Shown here one piece after another: positions 42,301-53,669 of a DNA stretch of 60,000 bases. Each line of letters opens with the position of its first letter. The stretch's first letter is position 1. The stretch spans positions 30,739,118-30,799,117 of the forward strand of contig OX442314.1 in the NCBI GenBank assembly GCA_949358305.1. Direction: 5' to 3'. The notes beneath the pieces were generated by a model that ran no database searches, had not been told where the DNA came from, and saw only the letters and a program-made list of their open reading frames with translations. This DNA comes from Strigamia acuminata. Lineage: Eukaryota; Arthropoda; Chilopoda; Geophilomorpha; Linotaeniidae. Position numbers and translations under genes: made by a program.

Positions 42301-43632
42301 GAATGAACAACGTTCGGATCTTTACTGAATTGAGCTTGACTTTTCTTCGGCTAAAAAAAAAACAAAAATGTAATAATTTGCATAATTTGCATCTTTTTTT
42401 TAAAAATATTTACCGTTTCCTGCACTGAAAAATCGACTCCTTCGCTCTTCAGCTTGTTATACAACGATGGAATCAACCTAAAATCAAATTAAAACGTCAA
42501 AATCAATTTAATTTAATCAAAAATTAAATTAAACTTACGACAACTGTGGATCATTTTTAAAATCTCCTTCCGCCCATTTCTTCACCAACTGTTTCATTTT
42601 CTCCACCACTTTTGCGTGGACTTGCTGCAAAATTTCAATTTTTTGGTTTTATAACCCACAAAAACCAACATTCTGGTGCAAAATAACAACATTTTCTACC
42701 TTTCCGGTCAGAATTTTCTTGATTTCGCTCTCGAAATCTCTCGAACAAACCTCCAAATGAAAAACTTTGCCACAATTATTGACGCATGCGTCTAACAACT
42801 GAAACAAAATTCATCCCCGTATAAATTCAAACACGCTAAACGTTCAAAATCATCGTTTTACAATCAAAGCCTGCAAGGAAACGTGTGGCACGACGTGGTT
42901 AATCCTCTTCACAATCGCTCGCAAGCAATCTTTAGGCCTAAAAAACAAAAAATTAAAAAAAATTAAAAAAAATTATCGAAAAAATCGAAAAAATTAGAAA
43001 AATCATCAAAAATTATCGAAAAAATCGAAAAAATTAGAAAAATCATCAAAAATTCATCCAAAAATTATCAAAAAATTACAAAACTCATCAAAAAAATATA
43101 AAAACCAATAAATTATCAGAAAAATCATAAAACATAATAAAATTCAATACCCATTGGCTACTGTGCCAACTTTATCACAAATGTCCAAAATCTTTCCCCA
43201 GTCTTGACCAGTATTCGTCTCAGATGTCACTTTCTCTGTAAAATACAAAAAAAAAAATAAATATCAACAATCTACAATCAAAAACAGCTGTTTTGTCTCG
43301 TTTTTAGAGTAATTTTATCATTTATCGCGATTACCATCGCTTTTTGGACAAAAACTAATCGAAACACACTTTAAACATCCGATTAGTATATAATTTTATT
43401 GGATTTTACAGCTTGGGACTCGAATACACCAAATCAACGAGGAAAATTCGGTTTTTTACGCGACGATGACTGATTAGATGACTAGGCCTAACATCGCCAT
43501 TGAGATTTCGTCGCGAGTGGACAAAGTGTTTAATTCGGTTGACCTACATCGTATATATGTACTGATTTAATATTTCGAGGTTTACGTACCCACATCTTGA
43601 TCGAAAGGTGAGGAATTACTAAACCAAGGCAT
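39394..43632 (-). CDS. Stam: STAM, endosomal sorting adaptor (ESCRT-0)
   Basis: Fourteen exons on the minus strand: 43590-43632, 43151-43235, 42862-42937, 42700-42798, 42539-42624, 42414-42477, 42272-42350, 42012-42204, 41243-41340, 41099-41184, 40943-41030, 40822-40876, 40503-40765 and 39394-39527. It starts [16 protein letters not shown], the typical STAM N-terminus. The VHS domain includes [24 protein letters not shown] ([15 protein letters not shown]) spans an exon border. The SH3 domain runs [17 protein letters not shown] to [10 protein letters not shown], and a GAT-type helical region ([13 protein letters not shown]) follows. The tail is rich in Pro, Gln, Met and Tyr. STAM pairs with Hrs to sort ubiquitinated receptors on early endosomes. 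It is divergent from troponin I. Confidence 0.95.
39698..40195. repeat. 21-bp minisatellite in the last STAM intron
   Basis: The unit is CCTAGAAAATGCATTTTGGCA, with variants (TTCTAGCA), in three blocks separated by AATTAAACAAAAATGTGAA spacers. Because 21 is a multiple of three, both strands read as open frames; these are not genes. Each unit carries the palindrome AAATGCATTT. Confidence 0.92.
41660..41960. repeat. 41-bp minisatellite in the STAM SH3 intron
   Basis: About seven copies of a 41-bp unit, TGCATTTTTGTATCTAAAAA followed by TTCAATTTTGTGCAATTAATA, lie in the intron that splits the SH3 domain. ATGCATTTTT is shared with the 21-bp array. Confidence 0.9.
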
Positions 43633-44239
43633 TGTGTTTATAATAACACGAAACTGCGATCCAACATACAAGCCTCGATGACACAACTGCGCATGATCGT
43701 GACGTCAGGCTTATCAGTCAGCTGTTTCATCATTGGTGGACGATGTACACATTACGAGTCGAATCGATGAATCATACAAAATTAATTAAAATAAAAAACG
43801 GTTTCAGAAAATTTTAATTTTAATTTCCCCCGTCATCATCAACATTTCCTCAATTAAAAACAAAATTATAATGATGATTGAAGAACCATAAAATTTTCCT
43901 CCGTTATATTATAGTTCTCAAAGACTTTGATAGATGGCGCCACTTAATCCAATCTGCGCATGCCCGCCATTTGTTGACAACATCCTCAATCATACACTTT
44001 TGTTATCACTTTAATTTATTTATATTAAATTTAAAAAAAAAAACGATTTGTGACTATTCTAAGAACAAAGATACGATGTAAATAAAACTAACTATGTATT
44101 CGATCCCAACTGTTTTTATTACGTAATTACAACTATTAATACAGTTGAAAGATCATCCTCACTTCGCGTTGCTAGGCAACACGGTGCGTGCTCGTGTCCA
44201 AATTTGGGCCTACCGCACATACTGTGTGCGCATTAAATG
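43633..44239. promoter_or_regulatory. Divergent promoter region between STAM and troponin I
   Basis: This is non-coding sequence between the start codon of STAM (minus) and the first promoter signal of troponin I (plus). I see no repeat or clear motif beyond AT-rich tracts. Confidence 0.45.
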
Positions 44240-44247
44240 TATAAATA
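44240..44247 (+). promoter_or_regulatory. TATA box of troponin I
   Basis: TATAAATA lies 360 bp before the ATG. An untranslated exon probably ends at the GTAAGT near 44404 and joins the exon that begins just before the ATG (acceptor TTTTTTTTAG at about 44583). Confidence 0.55.
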
Positions 44248-44599
44248 GACAAGTTTCGAGTTTGGGAACAACTTCTTCATTTTTTTTTTCCGTTTTTAAC
44301 GAATCAGTTAGTTGCGAAGAAATAATCCTGCGCTCTGCACCTTCGCTTTTTCTTCGAGACACCGAGTGCAGAGACGTTCGTTTCCTCAGTCCTTTTTGGC
44401 AGATGTAAGTCGAATTCCACACGCAAAAAAGTCGAGTCCAATTGCCAAATTGGCCACAGAATTAATACAAACTTGTTGTTGTTCGTTATTTTCGTCTTTT
44501 ATTTTTAATTGTTTATTTATTTTTATTTTAAATTTAAATTTTTAAGAAAAAATTTTTTTTTTTATTTTTTTTTATTTTTTTTAGATATCTGAATCTAGA

Positions 44600-46564
44600 A
44601 TGTCCGAAGAAGAAGAAAGGTAATTTTTATTTAAGTTTATTTATAAAAATTTTATTTTATTGTTAAAATTTGTGAATTTTTGTGCAGTTATTCCGAAGAG
44701 GAGGAGGAGGAGGAGGAAGTTCCAGTGAAGGTCGCTAGGGTGTACCAAAATAACTAATAAACGTTTTCATTTATCGTTGTTTATTTTAAATTTTTAAATT
44801 TTATATAGCAAGTTACTCAAGCGATTAAAGTCGAGGTATTTTTTAATTAAATGCTAATTTATCACTTTATTTTTCATATTTAAAATTGAATTTCAGTCTG
44901 AGATGGAGAGAAGACGACGTGAAGCAGACGAGGTATGTAGCGGAGCAGTCGCAAATGACGTCATCATTTTAAAAAAAAAAAATTAATGCATTTTTAATCG
45001 TTTTTATTACATTCTGCACGAAATCGAGTAAAATTAATGAATTTTACGAGTTTATTTTTTAATTTTTATAACTTTAGGAGGATCGTCGTAAGAGGGAGGA
45101 AAAGGAGAGAAAGAAAGCGGAAGTGAGGAAACGGTTAGAGGAAGCGGCGAAATGTAAGAAAGCTAAGAAAGGCTTCATGACGCCGGAGCGAAAGAAGAAA
45201 TTGAGAGTACATTTTCCAACGTAATTACTTCGAAGTAAATATTGAATAAACATTAACCAACCAGGTTTTGCTGAGAAAAAAAGCCACCGAACAACTGAAG
45301 GCGGAACAGGAGAAAAAAGCGCAGGAACGACGTAGAGTTATTAAGGAACGGATCGGTGAGCCGAAAGCATTGGAAGGAATAAACGAGGGTAAAATCCGAG
45401 TTTAATGACGTCAGAATTTATCGATTTAACGAGGTTTTGGGTGTGCAGCGAGTTTGCAGGTGATGTGCAAAGAGTACCATAAACGTATCAGCCAATTGGA
45501 AGACATCAAGTATGATCTGGAGTATGCTGTGAGACAAAAGGATTTAGAGGTGGAGTTTTGAGTTGTTTCGGCTTATTTTGCTAAAAAGAAATATATACAT
45601 TATTTCTCGCTCTCTTCTTCTTCTTGTTTTTTTCTCTTATATTTCTCTTTCGTAGTGTCTGTTTTGTTTCTCATTTTCTCGCTGCTTTCTTTGCTTCAAA
45701 AAGGTGGTTTGGTTGAGGTTAGTGATAAAACCCGATTCCCGCCGTCTTGATTTTGCTTTCGATTCGATCGTAATGGAGGTTTTGTTTTATTTTATCGATT
45801 TTAGGTGATGGAATTGAATGCACAAGTAAATTATTCCAATGGCAGATTGTGAGTTTAATGTTGATGTGTTGATTTTTATTTGTTACTCCGTATTTATTTT
45901 TATATTCTATTTTAGTGTGAAACCGTTGTTGAACAAGGTCAAGATCGATCACAAGTAAATTTGTTTATTGTGAATTTGTAACTTGAATTAAAAATTGTGC
46001 TGATATATTTATATATATATATCTTTTTTTTCGTGTTTTTTGTTTTGATTTTTTTTTTAGGCGAGTGCTTAAGATGAATGATATCAATTTCCATCAGAAC
46101 TTGAAACGTGTTGAATCCAATAAGTTCTGCATCGAGGTCGGCGAACGAGAGGTTATTAATTATATATATAAAATCAGAACCAATTGTGGGCGGTGCAAAA
46201 AAAAATTTTTTTAAAAACTAATTTGTCATTTTCCTCTTGAAAATCGGCAATTGTCCATTTTTTTTGCCATTTTCCTTCGAAAAACATTAGATTTGTAGCT
46301 AAAATGTGCCAAAATGTGAGTTTTAATGTCTAAAAAGGACATTTATATGCACAAAAAGTGCATTTTAATGCCTGGAAAATGCATTTTTATGGGAAATAAA
46401 AGATTTGCACCGTTCTCCACGAATATCCAAACTTTCCAGTTGTTTAATTTATTATTATTATTATTATTATATGATTTTAGAAATCCGAGAAACCTGAATG
46501 GGCTTTGGGCGCCAAAGAGGCCAAGAAAGAGGAGAGTAGATTGGACGAACCAATCGAAGACTAA
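44600..46564 (+). CDS. wupA: Troponin I (thin-filament inhibitory subunit)
   Basis: Eleven exons: 44600-44619, 44688-44739, 44809-44835, 44897-44932, 45078-45206, 45265-45388, 45449-45549, 45805-45848, 45916-45954, 46061-46151 and 46481-46564. All phases agree and give 248 residues. A short acidic N-terminus ([10 protein letters not shown]) is followed by the signature [16 protein letters not shown], the troponin-T-binding coiled-coil helix ([20 protein letters not shown]) and the inhibitory region [16 protein letters not shown]. It ends [11 protein letters not shown]. Troponin I holds actin-tropomyosin in the off state until troponin C binds calcium. No alternative duplicate exons were seen. 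Troponin T starts 479 bp downstream in the same orientation. Confidence 0.96.
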
Positions 46565-47042
46565 AAAATGGCCGAAAAATACTCATCAATATACTCAACT
46601 TATAATAAACTGAAATTTATACACTTATAACCAATTTGTACTACATAATCCAAAATATGTAGAATATTATGAAAACGTTCCGAATAAAAAACGACATAAA
46701 CAAAACAATTCGTGCTAATTTCCAAAAATAAAACAAAACAATCCAACAGCGCCGTATACAAAGAAACGTTACTTTTTTAAAAAAAAAGCGAAAAAATGAC
46801 ACTTTGACGCGTAAAACGAGCAATAAACGGAAATAAAGCGCGTAAAACGAGGTTAAACGCATTTTGGATTTTGTTTAAGCGTCGCTAGGCAACATGGATG
46901 GATTTCCCGTGTCCTAATTAGGAATTTGTGCGTTCTTTGCCCGCTATTAATAGCAGACGTTAACGTTTGAAGAGTGTCGAAAAGTTCAGTCGACCCGGTT
47001 GGCTCGTGCAGTTAGCATCGTCTTCTCAATTGTCGTGTAGTC
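46565..47042. promoter_or_regulatory. Troponin I-troponin T intergenic spacer
   Basis: Only 478 bp hold the 3' end of troponin I (AATAAA-like near 46605) and the start of troponin T. A TCAGTC initiator-like motif lies near 46985, about 57 bp before the troponin T ATG, with a weak TATTAATA upstream. Confidence 0.5.
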
Positions 47043-47703
47043 ATGTCGGACGAAGAGCGCGAATACAGGTTAAAACGGAATATTGTTTCAGCCGATTTCT
47101 CGCCGCTTTATTCTCAATTTCTTTAAACTTTGCAGCGAGGAAGAGGAGGAGGAGGAGGAGGAGGAAGAGGAGGAAGAGTAAGTTTTTACTACTTTTGTCG
47201 TCTTATTTCCGTTTTATTTCCGTTTTAAAATCAATTTTTTTGCATTTTTCAACTATAAATTTTTTTTTGTTTTAGTTTTTCAACATGCGGATATTTTTAT
47301 ATTTTATAATTTTTATATATATACATAAAAAATATTTTTTTTTTTGGAATTTTAGAATTTTAGAGTTTTCTCGTTTTCTCGAATTTCTTCCAAGCCCTCC
47401 ATTTTTATTTTTGGCATCTGCGCAAGTTTTCTGCGACTAAATATAGTTCGAACTGTGAATGCGAGTTTCGTGTTATTTTTTTTTTTCTAACTATTTTTTT
47501 TTTTTGAAAAATTAATTTTTTTTTATTTTTTATTTATTTATTATTTTTTTAATTTCCTACTTTCCGTCGTGTGTCCGGTGGCGCCCTCTAAAGAGAGAAG
47601 GAGCAGCAACGTAGGCAAGTTTGATTTCGCGGCACGAATTTTGCTGATGGAAAAATTTCCTCGTTTTATTGCTGGAAATTTGAGCAAATTTCGTCCCGGA
47701 ACA

Positions 47704-47738
<35 letters not shown>

Positions 47739-50700
47739 AAAAATAATAATTTTTTTTTTTTCGAAATAATTTTTCACTTTTTCGATTTTTTTGGAAACTC
47801 CATTATTCTCATTTTTTATTGTGACGCTCTCTAAAAGCGACTTAAACCAATGTCGCCTTGCAAACGTGTCGTAATAATGAACTAATATAAAGTGTGGTGT
47901 GTTATTCTGGCATGAATTCAGAAAATCGACGTCATTTTGTTTTACGCATACAATATTCTATAAATACACGTACATATATGTACGTACGTACATACGTATT
48001 TATTTTTGGATCTCTATTTTTACGCCAGCGAATTCCAAACCGAATTCCAACTGTAAAACGAAATGGCTCCATCTTTTTTTCACATTTTTTTTAACACTTT
48101 AACACTATTTTTGTCACTTTTTCATTCCAGGAACAGAATTTCATCTAATTTCATTCAGTTTATCTCGCTTATAGGTGTTTAAGCCATTGGAAAATGTGTA
48201 AAAAAAATATTTTTATATTTATAAAATTTATTTTTTTTAAGATTTTTTTTTTTTTAATAAAATTTATATTTTTTTTATAAAATTTATATTTTTCCAATTT
48301 TTAATCAAAATTCACATCTACATTGTTTTTTTTTCTTTTTTCTTTTTTCTTTTGTATGTTTTGTTAAGAGTGGAGCAGAAGAAGGCTCCACCTCCACCAA
48401 AGTAAGCCATTTGGCCGCCATTTTTTTTTTTTTTTTTGCATGGCGTGTAGATTTTATGTTCCCTGCCACGTATTTTTTGTTTTTAATTTTTTTCCCATAA
48501 ATATATATCTATTGTTTTTTTTTTTAAATTAAAATCATTTTTGTTTCCTGTATTTTTGTCTTTTTACTTTTACCTACTTGTCATGGCAGTTCATCACCTT
48601 TTTGACTGCGCATGCTCCAGTTTTTATTTTTTGGATTTTTCCTTCAGTTTTTTAAAAACGTTTTTTGTTGTTTTTTTGGGTTTTTTTTTCATTTTTTAAT
48701 TATTGGTTATTTTTTGAGCTTTTTTCGTATTAATTTCATATTTGTACCCTTTTATATCTTGTTTTAGGAATGCAGTCTGACGTCATTATCATGTACCAAT
48801 CATTTTATTGTTTCAGCATGTATGGCATGTATCTGTCATCAACTAATTTCTTGTCGTTGATTTGGATTGTTTTTGCCTGTTTTTCGGTGTTGTTTTTTCT
48901 CATTTTATCACAAATTTATATTTGCCGATTTCTCTAATAACCGTTTCGATTTTAGACCCGCTGCACCCGAGCCCCAGAAATCGGAAACCGAGATAGTTTT
49001 AGAGGTAAGAAAAACGATTCTCACTTACCGCCATCACGATGACGCCATTTTGGAAAAACTAAAACCCGATTTAAAATACCCCAAAACCCGGTTCGAAAAA
49101 AACAAAACCGAAAATCCTATTTTTAAACAACAACAAAATGGATACAGTATTTATTTAAAACAAATTCCGTTATTTATAGGAAAAAATCCAGAAGAAGACA
49201 CTTCAGGACGAAGAATCCTGGAAGGAGTACATCGATCAATGGCGCAAACAGCGCAACAAAGAGGAAGAGGAATTGCGTGTTTTGAAAGAAAAACAAGTAA
49301 AATAATAAAATCCAAAAATTTAATTTTCCATTTACTACACGAAACAATTTCCATTTTCAGTACAAACGACGACACGAAAGGGATGCCGAAGACCAAGTTC
49401 GGATGGAAAAGAAGCGATTGGAGGACGAGAAGAGACAACGCGACTTGGAGGAAAAGAAGAAACGCGAATTGGAGGAGAAGAAGAAGCGATTGGAAGAGGC
49501 GGAGAAGAAAAGGCAAGCTATGCAGCAAGCTCTCGATTTGCAGAAGAGCACGGACGTTAAGCCTAATTTTGTCATTCAAAAACGCGCCGACGGTGGCCCC
49601 GGTGCGAACGTCGGTAACACCGCTATGGACAAAGTTCGTAGAGACATTTTAAATTTTTGTAACTTTTTGTAAATTTTTGTGAGTTTTTTAATTTTTTTGG
49701 ATTTTCCTTTGTAGTTAATGAACGTCGCAGCTGCTCGAGGAGAGATGGGCAAGACACGAGAACAGTTGGACGATGATAAGGCGATATCTTTGAGTTTCCG
49801 TATCAAAGCTCTGGAGATTGACGGTTTACCGGTCGATGAATTAAAGGCGACTGCGAAGGCGTTGTGGGAAACTGTTTGCCAGTTGGAAACGGAGAAATAC
49901 GATTTGGAGGAGCGACAGAAGCGTCAGGATTACGATGTGAGTGAAGGGAAATATATTGTCACGTCACTTTAGTGATTTACTCATTTTTGTATTGATTTAG
50001 TGATAATTTACTCATTTTTCTGTAATTTTACCCATAATTTACTCATTTTTGTATTGATTTAGTGATAATTTACTCATTTTTCTTTAATTTTACCCATAAT
50101 TTACTCATTTTTCTGTAATTTTACCCATAATTTACTCATTTTTCTGTAATTTTACCCATAATTTACTCATTTTTCTGCTATTTTATCCAAAATTTACTCA
50201 TTTTTCTGCTATTTTACCCATTTTTCTTTTTTTTACCCACACTTTACTAATAGTTTTTGTTATTTTATCCTTAATTTACTCATTTTCTCCTATTTTACCC
50301 ATATTTTACTCATATTTTACTCATGTTTCTACTATTTTACTCATATTTTACTCATTTTTCTACTATTTTACCCATATTTTACTCATTTTTCTACTATTTT
50401 ACCCATATTTTACTCATTTTTCTACTATTTTACCCATATGTTACTCATTTTTTTTTACTATTTTATCCATATTTTACTCATTTTTCTACTATTTTACTCA
50501 TTTTTCTACTATTTTACTCATTTTTCTACTATTTTACTCATTTTTCTACTATTTTACTCATTTTTCTACTATTTTACTCATTTTTCTACTATTTTACTCA
50601 TTTTTCTACTATTTTACTCATTTTTCTACTGAGTTACTCATTTTTCTACTATTTTACTCATTTTTCTATTTTACTCATATTTTACTCATTTTTTATTGCT

Positions 50701-51384
50701 TTATCCATAATTTACTCATTTTCTATTGTTTTATCCATAATTTACTCATTTTCTATTGTTTTATCCATAATTTACTCATTTTCTATTGTTTTATCCATAA
50801 TTTACTCATTTTCTATTGTTTTATCCATAATTTACTCATTTATCTGCTATTTTACCAATAATATAATCATTTTTCGGTTCTTTTCTGCTCTAGTTGAAGG
50901 AATTGGGTGAACGTCAAAGACAAATCAACAGGAATAAGGCTTTGAAAAAAGGTCTTGACCCAGAGTAAGATTTCTACACCCAAAAAATTTAGTTTACGCA
51001 AAAAAAAAAAATCAACCAATTTACTTCTAGATCATTGACTGGCAAATACCCACCCAAACTCCAAGTAGCCAGCAAATACGAGAGAAGAATTGACAGGCGT
51101 AGTTACGGAGACAAAAAAGGCCTTTTCGATGGAGTAAATAAAAAAAATATACATACATATTTGTTTTATTAATTTATTTATACATCGTTTAGGGTTTGGA
51201 AGCCACATACATGGCCAGGACCGAGAAGGAATGGGAAGACAAAATGCAATCACACGCCGAGAAAAAAGGCAAATTGCCCAAATGGTTGGGCGAAGCTGCG
51301 GGTAAAAAAGGGGGCTTCGAAGAGGAAGAACCCGCGGCTCACGAAGAGTATGTCGAGGAGGAAGAAGAGGAAGAAGAGGAGTAA
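47043..51384 (+). CDS. up: Troponin T (tropomyosin-binding subunit)
   Basis: Ten exons: 47043-47068, 47136-47177, 48369-48401, 48956-49004, 49180-49296, 49361-49633, 49715-49936, 50894-50964, 51031-51133 and 51193-51384. Phases agree and give 375 residues. It starts MSDEEREYS and a poly-Glu run, with a short KKAPPPPK exon next. The tropomyosin-binding segment contains EESWKEYIDQWRKQRNKEEE. A long charged helix and the troponin I/C-binding helix (LSFRIKALEIDGLPVDELKA) follow, then PKLQVASKYERRIDRRSYG. The last residues are [11 protein letters not shown], the poly-Glu tail known from arthropod troponin T. The 1.2-kb intron 2 could hide alternative N-terminal exons, but I found none. Poly(T) runs (for example 47707-47736) fill the early introns. 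Confidence 0.96.
49980..50870. repeat. TTTACTCATTTTTCT minisatellite in troponin T intron 7
   Basis: The core (about 50470-50680) repeats the 20-bp unit CTACTATTTTACTCATTTTT. Looser variants with ACCCATAA and ATCCATAA spread on both sides. A long plus-strand frame (THFSTILLIF repeats) is produced by the array and is not a gene. Confidence 0.92.
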
Positions 51385-51720
51385 ATGGCTCAACAGCTTC
51401 TAATAGATGATTTATTTACGAGTGATTTTTATTTCGTTTCTTCATTTTTTTTTCCGTTTCTTTTCTGTTAAATAAAATAATTTATTAACATTAAATGAAT
51501 TTGATTTCGAAATGGAAACATTAAATTTTCTCGATGATGGATTAAAACATGAGTATGAAATTGTACATTTTATTTTCTGGCCCGATTAATAAATGAAATG
51601 ATCAGTCGAGTAACGATCGATCGACGTTACACCTGGTTTTCCAAATACCCGAAACCGGAACGTCCACTTCCGGGCTACACGGAGATGTAACGTTTTCCAT
51701 ACGTTACCGAGCGTATTACA

Positions 51721-52075
51721 TACGATACGAGTATATAAACCGTACTGGAAACAGAAAGATCATTACATTTTCCGTCTTCGGTCGGTGAACACGCGTTTGC
51801 AAATCCGTCAAACGGTTTTTCAAACACTAGTTGAATTTCAGGTTTTAGCAAAACCGAGATAATTACGTATAAACAACACGGGAATTAGAAAGCTCATTAC
51901 ACTTTGCGTCTTTGGTCAGCGGACACATCCGATTTAGACAATAAACGAAATATATTTACACGTTTTCCATACATCCTGATATTCGGGTTTTAGCAATACC
52001 GAGCGCATTACATACGATACTAGTATATAAACCGTACTGGAAACAGAAACATCATTCATTTTCCGTCTTCGGTCG
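51721..52075 (+). promoter_or_regulatory. Three tandem TATA promoter modules
   Basis: TATAAAC occurs at 51734-51740, 51868-51874 and 52026-52032. After the first and third copies comes the same sequence, CCGTACTGGAAACAGAAA, then TCATT about 26 bp past the TATA box and TTTTCCGTCTTCGGTC. The middle copy is a diverged version (GCTCATTACACTTTGCGTCT). The third module is the natural promoter of the gene at 52204. Confidence 0.7.
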
Positions 52076-52203
52076 ATGAACACGTGTTTGCAAATCCTTC
52101 AAACGGTTGTTTAAACACCCGATCGAACTCCAGGTTTTCGCAAAACCGAAACTCCAGAATAAAAATTCCGTGTTTAACTTTTTACTCGTACCACACTAGT
52201 GAA

Positions 52204-52779
52204 ATGGAAGTCGAAAGAGTTTGCTTCTACCTACACTCACGTGCAACACTAGTGGAATGGAAAGTTGAATGTGGCAGCAAAATTTCTCGAGGAATGCCTT
52301 TGTTTTCTTACCAAACACCGGACGTAGATCACGAGGGCAACTCTCAGTTTGATTTTCAATCGAGCCACGGAGGAACTATCGACAGTATATTCGTAGCAAA
52401 CGGCGGAATCTTACGTCCACAGCTCGCAATCTTTACCGTGAAAAATTGTTCGCACGCACAAGTAGCGGGCGGCATCTGCCAGGAATGTGGCGTCTGCATC
52501 GGCGATATAAGGCGTTTAAAATGGAACGATAATATCATTAAGAAAATCCTGAAAACAGAGCGAGTAATGGATAGATTTGAGCTTAAACTTAATAGTCTGG
52601 ATTTGGAAGAAGAATTACATCGCTCGGCAGTCTTATACTGTACGCTATTGCTACTTGACGCGAATATAGTCGATTTAACGTCGAAGCTTGTCGAAAGACG
52701 TTATCCCGACCAGGTACACGTTAATCCGCAGGAGCCGGACGAAAATGAACCTGCGACTAAACGACAACGACTGTGTTAG
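52204..52779 (+). CDS. Stand-alone FCP1 N-terminal-like domain protein
   Basis: Intronless, 191 residues; ATG 52204 is preferred over the upstream in-frame ATG at 52084, which lies in the promoter-derived leader. Residues 1-85 resemble the lipoyl/biotinyl-like beta domain at the start of the RNA polymerase II CTD phosphatase FCP1 (EWKVECGSKISRGMPLFSY, then GGTIDSIFVANGGILRPQ). The FCP1-type motif CSHAQVAGGICQECG follows. In FCP1 the catalytic FCPH domain with DxDxT comes next. Here there is none, only a helical stretch ending in a basic KRQRLC. It may be a retrocopy or truncated duplicate that became a separate gene. A regulatory or decoy role is speculation. Confidence 0.72.
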   Translation: MEVERVCFYLHSRATLVEWKVECGSKISRGMPLFSYQTPDVDHEGNSQFDFQSSHGGTIDSIFVANGGILRPQLAIFTVKNCSHAQVAGGICQECGVCIGDIRRLKWNDNIIKKILKTERVMDRFELKLNSLDLEEELHRSAVLYCTLLLLDANIVDLTSKLVERRYPDQVHVNPQEPDENEPATKRQRLC

Positions 52780-53669
52780 ATCTGGGCAATTTTTCTGATT
52801 AATAATAAAATAAATAAATTTTCAAATTGCACATTGCTCGGCACGAATACTCCGCCTGGATGGTTCACTGCATTGCATGCATTGCATCCTTTGGTGCGTT
52901 TTTCAAGGTTTTGTATTTTTGCCTGTCAGTTTGCCAAAGAATTTTAATTTAAAGTAATGTTTGATATAATTTTTAGTTTTATTAGGATGATTAGGTGCAT
53001 TAAAAAACAGGACTTTTATATCTTAGATTTTTTTTTTTTTAAATTAAAATTATTTTTTCATTTTGTCGGTAGATGGCAATTTAAAATGGCGTTGCATTCC
53101 CACCAGTGGCAGCTGTTATTAATGGATTACACATTAAAAATTGAGAAAAACATCTCTAATGTGTTGTATGGATAAATATCAGAAGAGGCTGAACACTGCT
53201 TTCCGCGTAAACTTCACCAAGAAAGACTTATTTTAAAAATTACAGGTAACAACACTTTCTAAAATTTCTCAAATTCTGACCACACTAATCAATTTTTTAC
53301 GCCATTTCCTACCAATTGAGCACTTTTTTTTTTTTATTAATTTTTTGCTCATTAAAAAAAAAAAAAAAGAAGTTACCGATATTAATCAAAAAGCAGTCCG
53401 ATAACTCTGCTAACGATCCGTAGTAATAATAATCGGCCAGAACCTGATCCGCGACCCTGGAATGACCCTAGAATGACCTTCAAAACATAAACCAATTTAA
53501 AAATAAATATTAGTATTCCCCCCTCAAAACCAAACAGCTTTTCTCTGAATCATTTTCCAATCAAATTCTGTGTTTTGCTCTTATTTAGAAACGTCACGTT
53601 AGGTGCCTCACCCTCTATTTGTATGACTTACTGCTATTGCCTTTTTTAGATCTAAACAAACACACTACT
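52780..53669. other. Gap with 5' UTR exon of the knottin gene
   Basis: Around 53165-53245 is a leader-like segment (ATAAATATCAGAAG ... TTACAG|GTAACAAC) that recurs at 55903-55960 and 59754-59812. It probably holds the transcription start and a non-coding first exon, with a GTAACA donor at 53246. The rest is AT-rich, and nothing else is recognised. Confidence 0.5.

Noticed and set aside
42950-43100. AAAATTATCGAAAAAATCG repeats as a possible satellite
   Set aside because: A short, imperfect simple sequence in a STAM intron, with no further structure.
47541-47777. Short frames with poly-Lys or poly-Phe
   Set aside because: Produced by poly(T) runs in troponin T introns.
50323-50910. 195-residue frame rich in Phe, Ile and Thr
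   Set aside because: Translation of an intronic 20-bp AT-rich tandem repeat in troponin T.
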